Source: Elusimicrobiota bacterium (lineage in GTDB: Bacteria > CAYTYR01 > UBA6262 > DAOVJB01). From it: 5,876 bases of DNA. Position 1 is the stretch's first letter; the number at the start of each line of letters is the position of its first letter. The notes under the pieces are model-generated. The model saw nothing but the letters and a program-made list of their open reading frames with translations. It was not told where the DNA came from and searched no databases. The stretch spans positions 1 to 5,876 of the forward strand of contig DAOVJB010000087.1 in assembly GCA_030673425.1 (NCBI GenBank), in the 5' to 3' direction. Below, piece after piece: positions 1 through 5,876 of this stretch. Made by a program: the position numbers and the translations under genes.

Positions 1-1200
1 GTTTTTTAATCTTCTAAGCTTTCTCTTTTTCAAATTAAATATATAAATATAATCCTTCTGTCTTTTCTCCGCGACAAATGCTATTTTTTCTCCGTCAGGA
101 GACCAGCTTAAAGCATGCCCGTCACTATGAATAACATCGATTTTTCTCATAAGTTTGTTTTTCAACAACGAACGGACCCCTGAACCATCGCTATTCATCA
201 TAAAAATATCATAACAATTATTTCTATCAGAAATAAAGACTATCTTTTCTCCATCCGGAGAGAAAGCAGGATTCCTATTGCCTTTTTTATTCTTAGTTAG
301 TTGCTTACCATAAAAACCAGGCTCTTTTTTACCTTCTGTATCCTTAGAATACTTCTGTTTTAAGAAATCATGCCATTCCTTATTTACTCTAAAAAGGTCT
401 TTTTTGGTTATCCTGTAAAGAACACTATTTGAATCAAAACGGTCCTTAAACTCAAAAGGTAATAGTGCTATTTTATCCTCGCCGTATGTATCTGCTATAT
501 ATTTAATAAAACTCCAGCTTTGTTTATAGGCAAGGAGAATCTGATGTGATTCTAAATGGGCAAAATTCCCTAAATCACTAAGAGAAATAAGCTGATCGGA
601 AATAGCGGCGTCACGGACTAACATATCGGCATATGTATCCCATGAGTCCGTTTCGTATTCAGCTATTCCCTCCATAAACCAGTAAGGATAAAATACGGAT
701 TTTAGTAATCTAACCGACTTCCAGAATCCACCATAAAATATTTCAAAAGTAACAATATGAGTATATTCATGCCTGATCAGATATTCCAAGTCTCTATCTG
801 AACCTGTAAGTGGAATCACAAAACGATTCTTAAACGCTTCAGCAAAACCTCCGACTCCTTCCCCAACACCATCCGATATATTAGTCTGTTCAAAATCATT
901 ATGCGTGGCATAAATAAAAAACGGTGTTTTTTCCAAAGGTTCGTAATCCAAATCTTCGGTTACCTTATGGTAAGTTTCCTCTAATATTTGACTGATCCTG
1001 GGAATTAACTCTTCTATTTCGGGATAATAATAAATCTCAAAGTGAGGCGTTTCGGCAACATGCCATTCAGCTCTTTTAGTTCTGACTTTATTTCTGCCAA
1101 AAGGCGGGGGTATGGTAGGAACAGCACAACCACTGATACAAACCAGTAAAATAAGAATGGTAGTTTTAACTATAAAGTCCTTTACGGAAGTATTTTTCAT
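1..1200 (-). CDS. Lipoprotein with Peptidase-MA-like metallopeptidase domain and TolB-like (PD40) propeller, 3' end outside window
   Basis: The frame is open for 400 codons from ATG at 1200 to the window edge, so the C-terminus is missing. Seen: a basic N-terminus, a hydrophobic stretch (residues 13-23) and lipobox ISGC with Cys25, giving a signal peptidase II lipoprotein. Residues 50-285 look like a Peptidase-MA (gluzincin) domain: zinc motif HEYTH at 144-148, then WFMEGIAEYE with E177 as the probable third zinc ligand, then QSWSFIKYIADTYGED at 227-242. Two PD40 blades follow, with FSPDGEKI at 313-320 and WSPDGEKI at 366-373, the start of a beta-propeller. Ala follows the lipid Cys, so by the E. 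coli sorting rule it would go to the outer membrane if the cell is diderm. Substrate unknown. The start is supported by the lipobox and by AAGGA at 1211-1215. Family-level call is solid; activity as a protease is inferred. Confidence 0.85.
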   Translation of the reverse strand, partial: MKNTSVKDFIVKTTILILLVCISGCAVPTIPPPFGRNKVRTKRAEWHVAETPHFEIYYYPEIEELIPRISQILEETYHKVTEDLDYEPLEKTPFFIYATHNDFEQTNISDGVGEGVGGFAEAFKNRFVIPLTGSDRDLEYLIRHEYTHIVTFEIFYGGFWKSVRLLKSVFYPYWFMEGIAEYETDSWDTYADMLVRDAAISDQLISLSDLGNFAHLESHQILLAYKQSWSFIKYIADTYGEDKIALLPFEFKDRFDSNSVLYRITKKDLFRVNKEWHDFLKQKYSKDTEGKKEPGFYGKQLTKNKKGNRNPAFSPDGEKIVFISDRNNCYDIFMMNSDGSGVRSLLKNKLMRKIDVIHSDGHALSWSPDGEKIAFVAEKRQKDYIYIFNLKKRKLRRLKN

Positions 1201-2910
1201 TTACACGCCATCCTTGTTTTCTTCTTCAAATGATGAAAATAACTCATGTAATTGATCACCTGCTATTTCTCCCAGGGTTATTTTCTTGTTATCTTGATTT
1301 ATATATTTTCTTACAGATTTTTCTTCCTGTTCTTGTTCATATTTTTTTATACTTAGATCAACCCTCTTTTTCTCTAAATCGATATCAATAATCTTAGAAA
1401 TTATTTCCTCTCCCACTTTTAATACGCTAGATGCGTCAGAAACCCTCTGTATGGAAACCTGGGAGATGTGGATTAATCCTTCTATCCCTTTTTCTAATTC
1501 TACGAAAGCCCCGAAATCAGTTAATCTTAAGACCTTAACTTTCACGGAATTTCCCACTTTATATTTTAGATAAGGATTTTGGTCTATTTGTTTTATACCT
1601 AAAGATATTTTTTCATCTTCCGTGTTTACACTTAAAATTACCACTTCTATTTTATCCCCTATTTTTAACACTTCCTTGGGATGTTTTATCTTCTTCGTCC
1701 AACTTATATCAGAAACATGCACCAACCCCTCTATTCCCTCTTCCAACGTCACAAAAGTTCCGAAAGGAGTGGTCCTTTTAACCCTACCTATAATTTTTGT
1801 TCCAACAGGATATTTATCCTTGACTTCTTCCCATGGATTAGGCTGAAGATGTTTTAACCCCAAAGAAATTCTTTGTTTTTTTGCGTCTATATCCAATACC
1901 CGGGCTTCAACTATATCTCCTATAGATACAATTTTAGAGGGATGTTTTACATATTCTGTCCAGGACATCTCAGAAATATGAATTAAACCCTCTACCCCTT
2001 CTTCCAATTGTACAAATGCTCCAAATTTTGTCAGATTACTTACTTTGCCTTTAACAACAGAACCAATAGGATATTCAGTCTCAATATGAGTCCAGGGATG
2101 GGGAGTTAACTGTTTTAATCCCAAAGAGATCTTTTCTTTCTCTTTATCAAAACTTAATATTTTTAGCTCCAACTCTTCTCCAACTTTTAGGACATCTTCT
2201 ACTCCCTTAATATGCCCCCAGGAAATATCACCTATGTGTAATAAACCCTCTATGCCTCCCAGATCAATAAAAGCTCCGAACTTAGCTATACTTTTAACCA
2301 CACCATTACACAGACCATCTTCTTGGAGGTTTTTCATAAGTTCCTCTTTTTTCTTCTTCTTTTCTTCATCTAAAAGCAGCCTATGTGAGACAACAATGTT
2401 GCCATTCCTGGGATTAAATTCCGTTATTCTAACCTTGAATATCTTCCCTATCAGTTCATCCGCATCTTTTACTCGGCCGGTATATGCCTGGGAAGCAGGC
2501 ATAAAAGCTTCCTCTCCTATATCTACTAAAAAACCACCTTTTATTTTCTTCATCACTTCTGCTTCTATGGATAGTTTTTCATTAAATATTTCTTCTATTT
2601 TTTCTCTTGCCCTCGTTTCCACTGCATCCTGGAAGGATATAACAGGATGACCGGATTTACCTTCTTTACGACGCAGGCATACTTCTATTTCTTCCCCCAC
2701 ATTAATATCTATTTTCCCTTTTTTTGTAAACTCACCTAAAGGAATGATCCCCTCAGACTTAATACCGATATCAACAAGTACGGAATCATTTGTTATCTCA
2801 ACGATTCTTCCTTTTATGACTGTTCCTTCCTGTAAATCCTTAACGGATTCATTAAAAACATTCATCATGCTTAATTGATCTTTATTTTGAGGCATTTGTT
2901 CACTAGACAT
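1201..2910 (-). CDS. rpsA: 30S ribosomal protein S1, six S1 domains
   Basis: A 569-residue protein, close to the 557 of E. coli S1. It binds mRNA at the 30S platform and helps load structured or weakly ribosome-bound messages. Six S1 (OB-fold) domains are visible at about residues 27-95, 112-178, 195-268, 280-355, 367-442 and 450-523. Domains 3-6 carry the classic pattern FGAF(V/I)xL, then IEGL(L/I)HIS, then (V/I)xIGDxxEV and KISLGLK, joined by short NPW-type linkers. Domains 1 and 2 are more divergent, as expected of the ribosome-binding half. An acidic tail follows with KITLGEIAGDQL. The start chosen is ATG at 2910, which has AAGGAG 6 nt upstream. The frame also opens at a TTG at 2964 inside ispH, but that would add 18 lysine-rich residues with no family support. 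It lies 31 nt after ispH and abuts the lipoprotein gene. Confidence 0.97.
   Translation of the reverse strand: MSSEQMPQNKDQLSMMNVFNESVKDLQEGTVIKGRIVEITNDSVLVDIGIKSEGIIPLGEFTKKGKIDINVGEEIEVCLRRKEGKSGHPVISFQDAVETRAREKIEEIFNEKLSIEAEVMKKIKGGFLVDIGEEAFMPASQAYTGRVKDADELIGKIFKVRITEFNPRNGNIVVSHRLLLDEEKKKKKEELMKNLQEDGLCNGVVKSIAKFGAFIDLGGIEGLLHIGDISWGHIKGVEDVLKVGEELELKILSFDKEKEKISLGLKQLTPHPWTHIETEYPIGSVVKGKVSNLTKFGAFVQLEEGVEGLIHISEMSWTEYVKHPSKIVSIGDIVEARVLDIDAKKQRISLGLKHLQPNPWEEVKDKYPVGTKIIGRVKRTTPFGTFVTLEEGIEGLVHVSDISWTKKIKHPKEVLKIGDKIEVVILSVNTEDEKISLGIKQIDQNPYLKYKVGNSVKVKVLRLTDFGAFVELEKGIEGLIHISQVSIQRVSDASSVLKVGEEIISKIIDIDLEKKRVDLSIKKYEQEQEEKSVRKYINQDNKKITLGEIAGDQLHELFSSFEEENKDGV
1211..1215 (-). promoter_or_regulatory. 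Ribosome-binding site of the lipoprotein gene, inside the end of rpsA
   Basis: AAGGA on the minus strand, 10 nt before the ATG at 1200. It lies within the last codons of rpsA, and the rpsA stop TAA (1203-1201) directly abuts the ATG (TAAATG). This layout suggests that ribosomes finishing rpsA can re-initiate on the lipoprotein gene; the coupling is inferred. Confidence 0.6.
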
Positions 2911-2916
2911 ACTTTT

Positions 2917-2922
2917 CTCCTT
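2917..2922 (-). promoter_or_regulatory. Strong ribosome-binding site that fixes the rpsA start
   Basis: AAGGAG on the minus strand with a 6-nt spacer to ATG at 2910. It is the best Shine-Dalgarno match in the window and decides between the ATG at 2910 and the upstream TTG at 2964. It falls in the 31-nt ispH-rpsA gap. Confidence 0.85.
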
Positions 2923-2941
2923 TATCTTTCTAAAACTTTTT

Positions 2942-3796
2942 TCACATTTTAGATAGTTTATCAACTATCTCTTTGACTATCCAATCCGGCGTGGATGCAC
3001 CAGCGGTTATCCCTATTTTATTTTTATCCTTAAGTAAAGTAAGGTCAAAATCTTTGAGTCTTTCTATATGATAACTGAAGGGGTTCTGTTTTTTGCAAAC
3101 CTCGGCCAAACGGGTTGTATTAGCACTATTATATCCACCGACAATCAGCATTAAGTCTACTTTTCCGGCAAGAAGTCTCGCAGACTTCTGCCTCTCTATC
3201 GTAGCTTCACAAATGGTATTGTAAACTCTTAATTCCTTTGTTTTATTTACAAGGAGAGAAACAATAACCCTGAAATTATCGATGAGCTGAGTGGTTTGCG
3301 TAACCACTCCGATTTTACCAGAAACAGGAACCTTATCCAGATCTTTAACACTTGATACCACAATCCCTCGCCCGGAAGAAAAACCTAACAAACTCAGAAC
3401 TTCAGGATGTGAGCTATCACCAACAATCACAACTCTGTAACTCTGTTTTGTCAATTGCTGAACCAATTTTTGGGCTTTTTTTACAAAAGGACATGTAGCG
3501 TCAATAATCTTAAATTTTTTACGCTTAGCATCCTGTAAAATCTGAGGAGATATCCCATGTGAACAGATAATTAATATCCCTTTTTGTATATTAGCTAATT
3601 TTGATATAACCTTAATTCTTTGTTCTTCTAAGTTCTTGACAACTTGAGGATTATGAATTAACGGACCAAGCGTATAAACAGGTGTTTTTATATCTTTTTT
3701 CTTTCTACCGACAGACTTACTGGCTGAAAGAGCCAGTTTAAGACTTCTTTCTACACCGAAACAAAATCCTGATTTTTCTGCAACTATAACTTTCAA
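2942..3796 (-). CDS. ispH: 4-hydroxy-3-methylbut-2-enyl diphosphate reductase (IspH/LytB), TTG start
   Basis: A 284-residue iron-sulfur enzyme that converts HMBPP to IPP and DMAPP, the last step of the MEP isoprenoid pathway, in the cytosol. The three cluster cysteines are present: C12 in GFCFGV, C102 in DATCPFV and C196 in NTICEAT. Substrate-pocket residues also line up: H48 (GPLIHNP), H80 (CSHG), H130 and E132 (SHPEV), T168 (VTQTT), S224 and N226 (YNSAN) and S268 (GAS). Length is normal for the family. The start codon is TTG (3796-3794): no in-frame ATG lies upstream before a TAA stop, the N-terminus KVIVAEKSGFCFG is already the normal family start, and GGAG sits 9 nt upstream. A 115-nt gap with a repeat element separates it from plsC. 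rpsA follows after 31 nt; in many Clostridia these two are fused into one protein. Confidence 0.97.
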   Translation of the reverse strand: MKVIVAEKSGFCFGVERSLKLALSASKSVGRKKKDIKTPVYTLGPLIHNPQVVKNLEEQRIKVISKLANIQKGILIICSHGISPQILQDAKRKKFKIIDATCPFVKKAQKLVQQLTKQSYRVVIVGDSSHPEVLSLLGFSSGRGIVVSSVKDLDKVPVSGKIGVVTQTTQLIDNFRVIVSLLVNKTKELRVYNTICEATIERQKSARLLAGKVDLMLIVGGYNSANTTRLAEVCKKQNPFSYHIERLKDFDLTLLKDKNKIGITAGASTPDWIVKEIVDKLSKM

Positions 3797-3805
3797 ACTT
3801 ATTAT

Positions 3806-3809
3806 CTCC
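3806..3809 (-). promoter_or_regulatory. Ribosome-binding site supporting the TTG start of ispH
   Basis: GGAG on the minus strand, 9 nt before the TTG at 3796. It lies 17 nt beyond the edge of the palindromic element (3827-3910), so the folded element would not itself cover it. Confidence 0.65.
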
Positions 3810-3826
3810 GTTAAATCTAAACATTA

Positions 3827-3910
3827 ACCACAAGATTTTCCGCCAGAGGCGGACCTGCCTTTGGCATGGCACAGATTATCACAAGATTTTTTCTCGTGTA
3901 ATCTCGCGGT
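3827..3910 (-). repeat. Composite palindromic intergenic element (44-bp hairpin interrupted by a 40-bp GC-rich block)
   Basis: This element fills most of the plsC-ispH gap. The hairpin arms are 3827-3837 plus 3873-3886 on one side and 3892-3910 on the other, around a 5-nt loop (3887-3891). If 3833-3872 is left out, the arms pair over 19 bp, with one bulged base at 3879 and three G-U pairs in the minus-strand RNA. The interrupting block has two perfect palindromes and is bounded by AGATT at 3833-3837 and 3873-3877. This looks like a REP- or MITE-like non-coding repeat. Its first base is 1 nt past the plsC stop. Whether it occurs elsewhere in the genome cannot be seen here. Confidence 0.7.
3833..3877. 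mobile_element. Putative small inserted GC-rich double-palindrome block with AGATT flanks
   Basis: The 35 bp at 3838-3872 are flanked by AGATT at 3833-3837 and 3873-3877, like a 5-bp target duplication. Inside are two perfect palindromes: TCCGCC/GGCGGA (3839-3844 with 3848-3853, loop AGA) and TGCC/GGCA (3856-3859 with 3863-3866, loop TTT). The block is far richer in G and C than its surroundings. Removing one AGATT plus the 35 bp restores a continuous hairpin in the host element. It encodes nothing, so any mobility would depend on enzymes acting from elsewhere. Confidence 0.5.
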
Positions 3911-3911
3911 T

Positions 3912-4517
3912 TCATTTTTTTAATTTTTCTATTTCTTCCATAATTTTTTCACTAATTAATTTATACGTCTGCTTATTCTTTTCTTTTATAAAATAATCCC
4001 CTAATGGAATCGGCCTGCCGAATCTAACGCTAACAGGGACTATTTTTATCATTTTTGAGCTTCGAGACCAAGCACTATATGAGCCTGTAATCAAGACAGG
4101 AACCACCGGTACTTTCATCTTGTAAGCAATCATCCCAACACCTGCATGAGGTTCCTGCAAGGAACCATCCCAACTCCTTGTTCCCTCCGGAAATAAGAGA
4201 AGCACTTTTTCACTGCTAAGGAGATTAAAAACAGTCCTAAGACCTGCGGTATCAAAAACACCCCGTTTTATAGGAAAAGCATGCGTCTTCCTGATTAACC
4301 AGCCAAACCCCCATATCTTAAACAGACTCTCCCTTGCCAGAAAATATACGTCTCTTTTTAACGCAACACCTATTAAGGGCGGGTCCAGGAAACTGGCATG
4401 ATTAGCTGCAATAATAACAGGTCCACTCCGGGGAATGTTTTCGTGTCCTGTCACCTTTAAGTGAAACAACAGTTTGAATAAACAGATTAAAATAAAACGA
4501 CAAAAGCGATATAGCAT
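3912..4517 (-). CDS. plsC: 1-acyl-sn-glycerol-3-phosphate acyltransferase (PlsC-like)
   Basis: A 201-residue member of the PlsC acyltransferase family (PF01553). Such enzymes add the second acyl chain to lysophosphatidic acid, giving phosphatidic acid, at the inner face of the cytoplasmic membrane. Seen: a hydrophobic N-terminal segment (about residues 5-20) for membrane contact; the catalytic H(X4)D motif NHASFLD with H40 and D45; a second block AFPIKRG (80-86); the phosphate-binding motif FPEGTRS (109-115); and VPVVPV (136-141). Size fits the short bacterial PlsC type. The start is ATG at 4517 with a weak AGAAG 10 nt upstream that overlaps the cmk stop. It lies 13 nt after cmk, suggesting coupled expression. 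Acyl-chain preference and acyl donor (acyl-CoA or acyl-ACP) cannot be read from sequence. The gene ends 1 nt before the palindromic element. Confidence 0.93.
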   Translation of the reverse strand: MLYRFCRFILICLFKLLFHLKVTGHENIPRSGPVIIAANHASFLDPPLIGVALKRDVYFLARESLFKIWGFGWLIRKTHAFPIKRGVFDTAGLRTVFNLLSSEKVLLLFPEGTRSWDGSLQEPHAGVGMIAYKMKVPVVPVLITGSYSAWSRSSKMIKIVPVSVRFGRPIPLGDYFIKEKNKQTYKLISEKIMEEIEKLKK

Positions 4518-4530
4518 ATTTTATTATCTT

Positions 4531-5199
4531 CTATTTTTCTATCTCTTTTAATATTTTTTGGGTTACCTCATTAATAGATAATCCTGTTGTATCTATCACT
4601 ATAGCATCTTCTGCTATCCTTAAAGGATTAGTATCCCTGGTTTTATCTTTCTCATCACGAATACGGATTGATTTTTCTAATTTAGATAAATCAACCTTCT
4701 TGCCGCTGTCTGATAATTCCTTGAATCTTCGCCTGGTTCTTTCCTCAATAGAAGCATCTATATAAAATTTACTGTCAGCATGGGGAAAAATCGCCGTCCC
4801 TATATCTCTTCCTTCCATTACAATACCGCCATCTTTACCTAATTTCCGCTGGATTTCTAATAAATACCTTCTTATTTCCGGAACAGCCGCTATAGTATTG
4901 ATATTCTTATTAATCTCCGGGGTTCTTAATTTATCACTTACATTTTCGCCATCAAGAAGAACTATAAACTTTCCGTCTACCTGCTTCAGGTCTATTCTTG
5001 TTGCCTTCACAACTTTTAACAATTCAGCTTTATTATCTAAATCAATCTTCTCCTTAATGACCTTACGTGTAAGCGCTCTATACATACTCCCACTGTCAAT
5101 ATGCAAATAACCTAATGCCTTGGCTACTTTTTTGGCTATAGTTGTCTTGCCTGACCCTGCCGGACCATCAATAGCAATAATCAATTTTTCTTTACTCAC
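4531..5199 (-). CDS. cmk: Cytidylate kinase, GTG start
   Basis: A 222-residue cytosolic kinase that phosphorylates CMP and dCMP with ATP, recycling CMP released in phospholipid synthesis and RNA turnover. Seen: Walker A loop GPAGSGKTT (12-20); DSGSMYRA (35-42), part of the CMP site; the insert typical of bacterial CMP kinases (about 60-105); GRDIGT (130-135); and the lid motif RDEKDKTRDTNPL (181-193) with R181, D185 and R188 at the positions known from the E. coli enzyme. Length is normal. The start codon is GTG (5199-5197), with AGGA 7 nt upstream directly after the aroA stop. It lies 12 nt after aroA and 13 nt before plsC. The aroA-cmk pairing is a common bacterial neighbourhood. Confidence 0.97.
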   Translation of the reverse strand: MSKEKLIIAIDGPAGSGKTTIAKKVAKALGYLHIDSGSMYRALTRKVIKEKIDLDNKAELLKVVKATRIDLKQVDGKFIVLLDGENVSDKLRTPEINKNINTIAAVPEIRRYLLEIQRKLGKDGGIVMEGRDIGTAIFPHADSKFYIDASIEERTRRRFKELSDSGKKVDLSKLEKSIRIRDEKDKTRDTNPLRIAEDAIVIDTTGLSINEVTQKILKEIEK

Positions 5200-5206
5200 T
5201 AATATA

Positions 5207-5210
5207 TCCT
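5207..5210 (-). promoter_or_regulatory. Ribosome-binding site for the GTG start of cmk
   Basis: AGGA on the minus strand with a 7-nt spacer to GTG at 5199, lying in the 12-nt gap right after the aroA stop codon. It supports the GTG start, as do the normal N-terminal sequence and Walker A position. Confidence 0.6.
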
Positions 5211-5211
5211 G

Positions 5212-5876
5212 TTAACCTGTGATTTTCTCTAATATCTGTATAAACTGCGGAAAAGAAGTATTGATACACTCTGTATCTTTAATTTTAGTTGCACCATCAG
5301 CAATAAGACCGGCAATAGCTAAAGACATAGCCATTCTATGGTCACCAAAACTATTAACCTCGGTACCTTTTAGTTTTGTTTCACCATATATTATCATCCC
5401 ATCTTCTTTTTCCTCTATTGTGGCACCTAAAAGAGCTAATTGTGAACTTATTGCTTTTATTCTGTCTGTCTCTTTTACCCTTAACTCTCTTGCTCCGCTA
5501 ATCTCTGTTACACCTTCCGCCTGGGTAGCCGCTACAGCAAGAGCAGGCAACTCATCAATCAGAGAAGGGATTAATTCCCCCGTAATCTTCACCCCTTTAA
5601 GATTACTCGATTTAACTATTATATCTCCTACAGGTTCATTACATCGTAGCCTTTCATTTTCTATTATAATGTCAGCACCCATAGAGTCTAAAACCTTCAA
5701 TGCCCCGGTGCGCGTAGGATTAAGCCCCACGTCTTTTATCAGAAGTTCTGAATCTTTTAATAAAAGAGCTTCTATAATAAAAAAAGCGGCCGAGGAAATA
5801 TCCCCTGGCACATTAATGGATTTAGCATTTAGATTTGTTGCCCCTTTAATAGTCACAGTTAAACCATCAACTCTTA
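5212..5876 (-). CDS. aroA: 3-phosphoshikimate 1-carboxyvinyltransferase (EPSP synthase), 5' part outside window
   Basis: About the C-terminal half (220 residues) of EPSP synthase, which joins shikimate-3-phosphate and PEP to make EPSP in the shikimate pathway. The frame stays open to the window edge (first full codon at 5874), reading RVDGLTVTIKGAT, which matches the interior of the family, so the GTG at 5856 is not the real start. Counting from that first codon, seen are VPGDISSAAFF (22-32), NPTRTGAL (52-59), DELPALAVAA with catalytic-type D107 (107-116), RVKETDR with K134, E135 and R138 (132-138), GDHRMAM with D178, H179 and R180 (177-183), and the usual ending TSFPQF. All expected residues are present. 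NPTR matches the N-X-T-R motif reported for class II enzymes (CP4-like), but the other class motifs lie outside the window. Confidence 0.96.
   Translation of the reverse strand, partial: RVDGLTVTIKGATNLNAKSINVPGDISSAAFFIIEALLLKDSELLIKDVGLNPTRTGALKVLDSMGADIIIENERLRCNEPVGDIIVKSSNLKGVKITGELIPSLIDELPALAVAATQAEGVTEISGARELRVKETDRIKAISSQLALLGATIEEKEDGMIIYGETKLKGTEVNSFGDHRMAMSLAIAGLIADGATKIKDTECINTSFPQFIQILEKITG

Noticed and set aside
1622-1846. Plus-strand open frame of 74 codons
   Set aside because: Antisense shadow of the S1 repeats, with no family signal.
1560-2290. Recurring similar DNA motifs (such as CCCAAAGA near 1860 and 2120) as a repeat array
   Set aside because: They encode the KISLGLK strand of successive S1 domains, so they are protein-domain repeats and not a DNA element or CRISPR.
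2234-2650. Plus-strand open frame of 138 codons
   Set aside because: It lies opposite rpsA, and its composition (Ser/Phe-rich) is what the complement of lysine- and glutamate-rich S1 codons gives. No domain is visible.
2911-2964. Upstream TTG start for rpsA at 2964, adding 18 residues
   Set aside because: It begins with TTG inside ispH, has no family support, and bypasses the strong AAGGAG placed 6 nt before the ATG at 2910.
3827-3910. Intrinsic terminator between plsC and ispH
   Set aside because: On the minus strand neither the long hairpin nor the GC-rich palindromes is followed by a U-run; the GC-rich stem is followed by AAAATCTTGTGG.
3797-3911. Riboswitch or T-box upstream of ispH
   Set aside because: The structure is explained as a palindromic repeat; no conserved riboswitch core was recognised, and an ispH riboswitch inside an operon would be unexpected.
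4898-5110. Plus-strand open frame of 70 codons
   Set aside because: Antisense shadow of cmk, with no family signal.

Overview
All six genes in this 5.9 kb window lie on the minus strand and read from high to low coordinates. In transcription order they are: the 3' part of aroA (EPSP synthase), cmk (cytidylate kinase), plsC (1-acyl-glycerol-3-phosphate acyltransferase), ispH (HMBPP reductase), rpsA (six-domain ribosomal protein S1), and the 5' 400 codons of a lipoprotein with a gluzincin-type metallopeptidase domain followed by a TolB-like beta-propeller. The gaps are 12, 13, 115, 31 and 0 nt. No intrinsic terminator and no convincing promoter is visible between the genes, so the whole set looks like one operon. 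No RNA gene, CRISPR array or transposase gene was found.

Organism: the DNA is AT-rich, and ribosome-binding sites are recognisable for most genes. The order aroA-cmk-plsC-ispH-rpsA is a known conserved neighbourhood in Clostridia-like and several candidate phyla. The S1 protein has all six S1 domains, as is usual in Gram-negative-type bacteria. The last gene has a lipobox signal and a Peptidase-MA plus PD40 layout, which suits an envelope protein of a diderm. An uncultivated low-GC diderm such as an Omnitrophota-like lineage would fit, but this is inference and weakly held.

How the genes fit together: they are mostly housekeeping functions. AroA serves the shikimate pathway. Cmk recycles CMP, including the CMP released during phospholipid synthesis. 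PlsC makes phosphatidic acid. IspH makes the isoprenoid precursors IPP and DMAPP. S1 helps mRNAs load onto the 30S subunit. The odd member is the lipoprotein peptidase, whose ATG directly follows the rpsA stop codon.

The most interesting non-coding feature is the 115-nt plsC-ispH gap. It holds an 84-bp composite element (3827-3910). This reads as a 44-bp long hairpin into whose one arm a 40-bp GC-rich block was inserted, with AGATT repeated at both edges. Without the 84 bp the gap would be 31 nt, the same as the ispH-rpsA gap. The hairpin's three imperfect pairs are all G-U in the mRNA-sense strand, and all three are also CpG-to-CpA changes.
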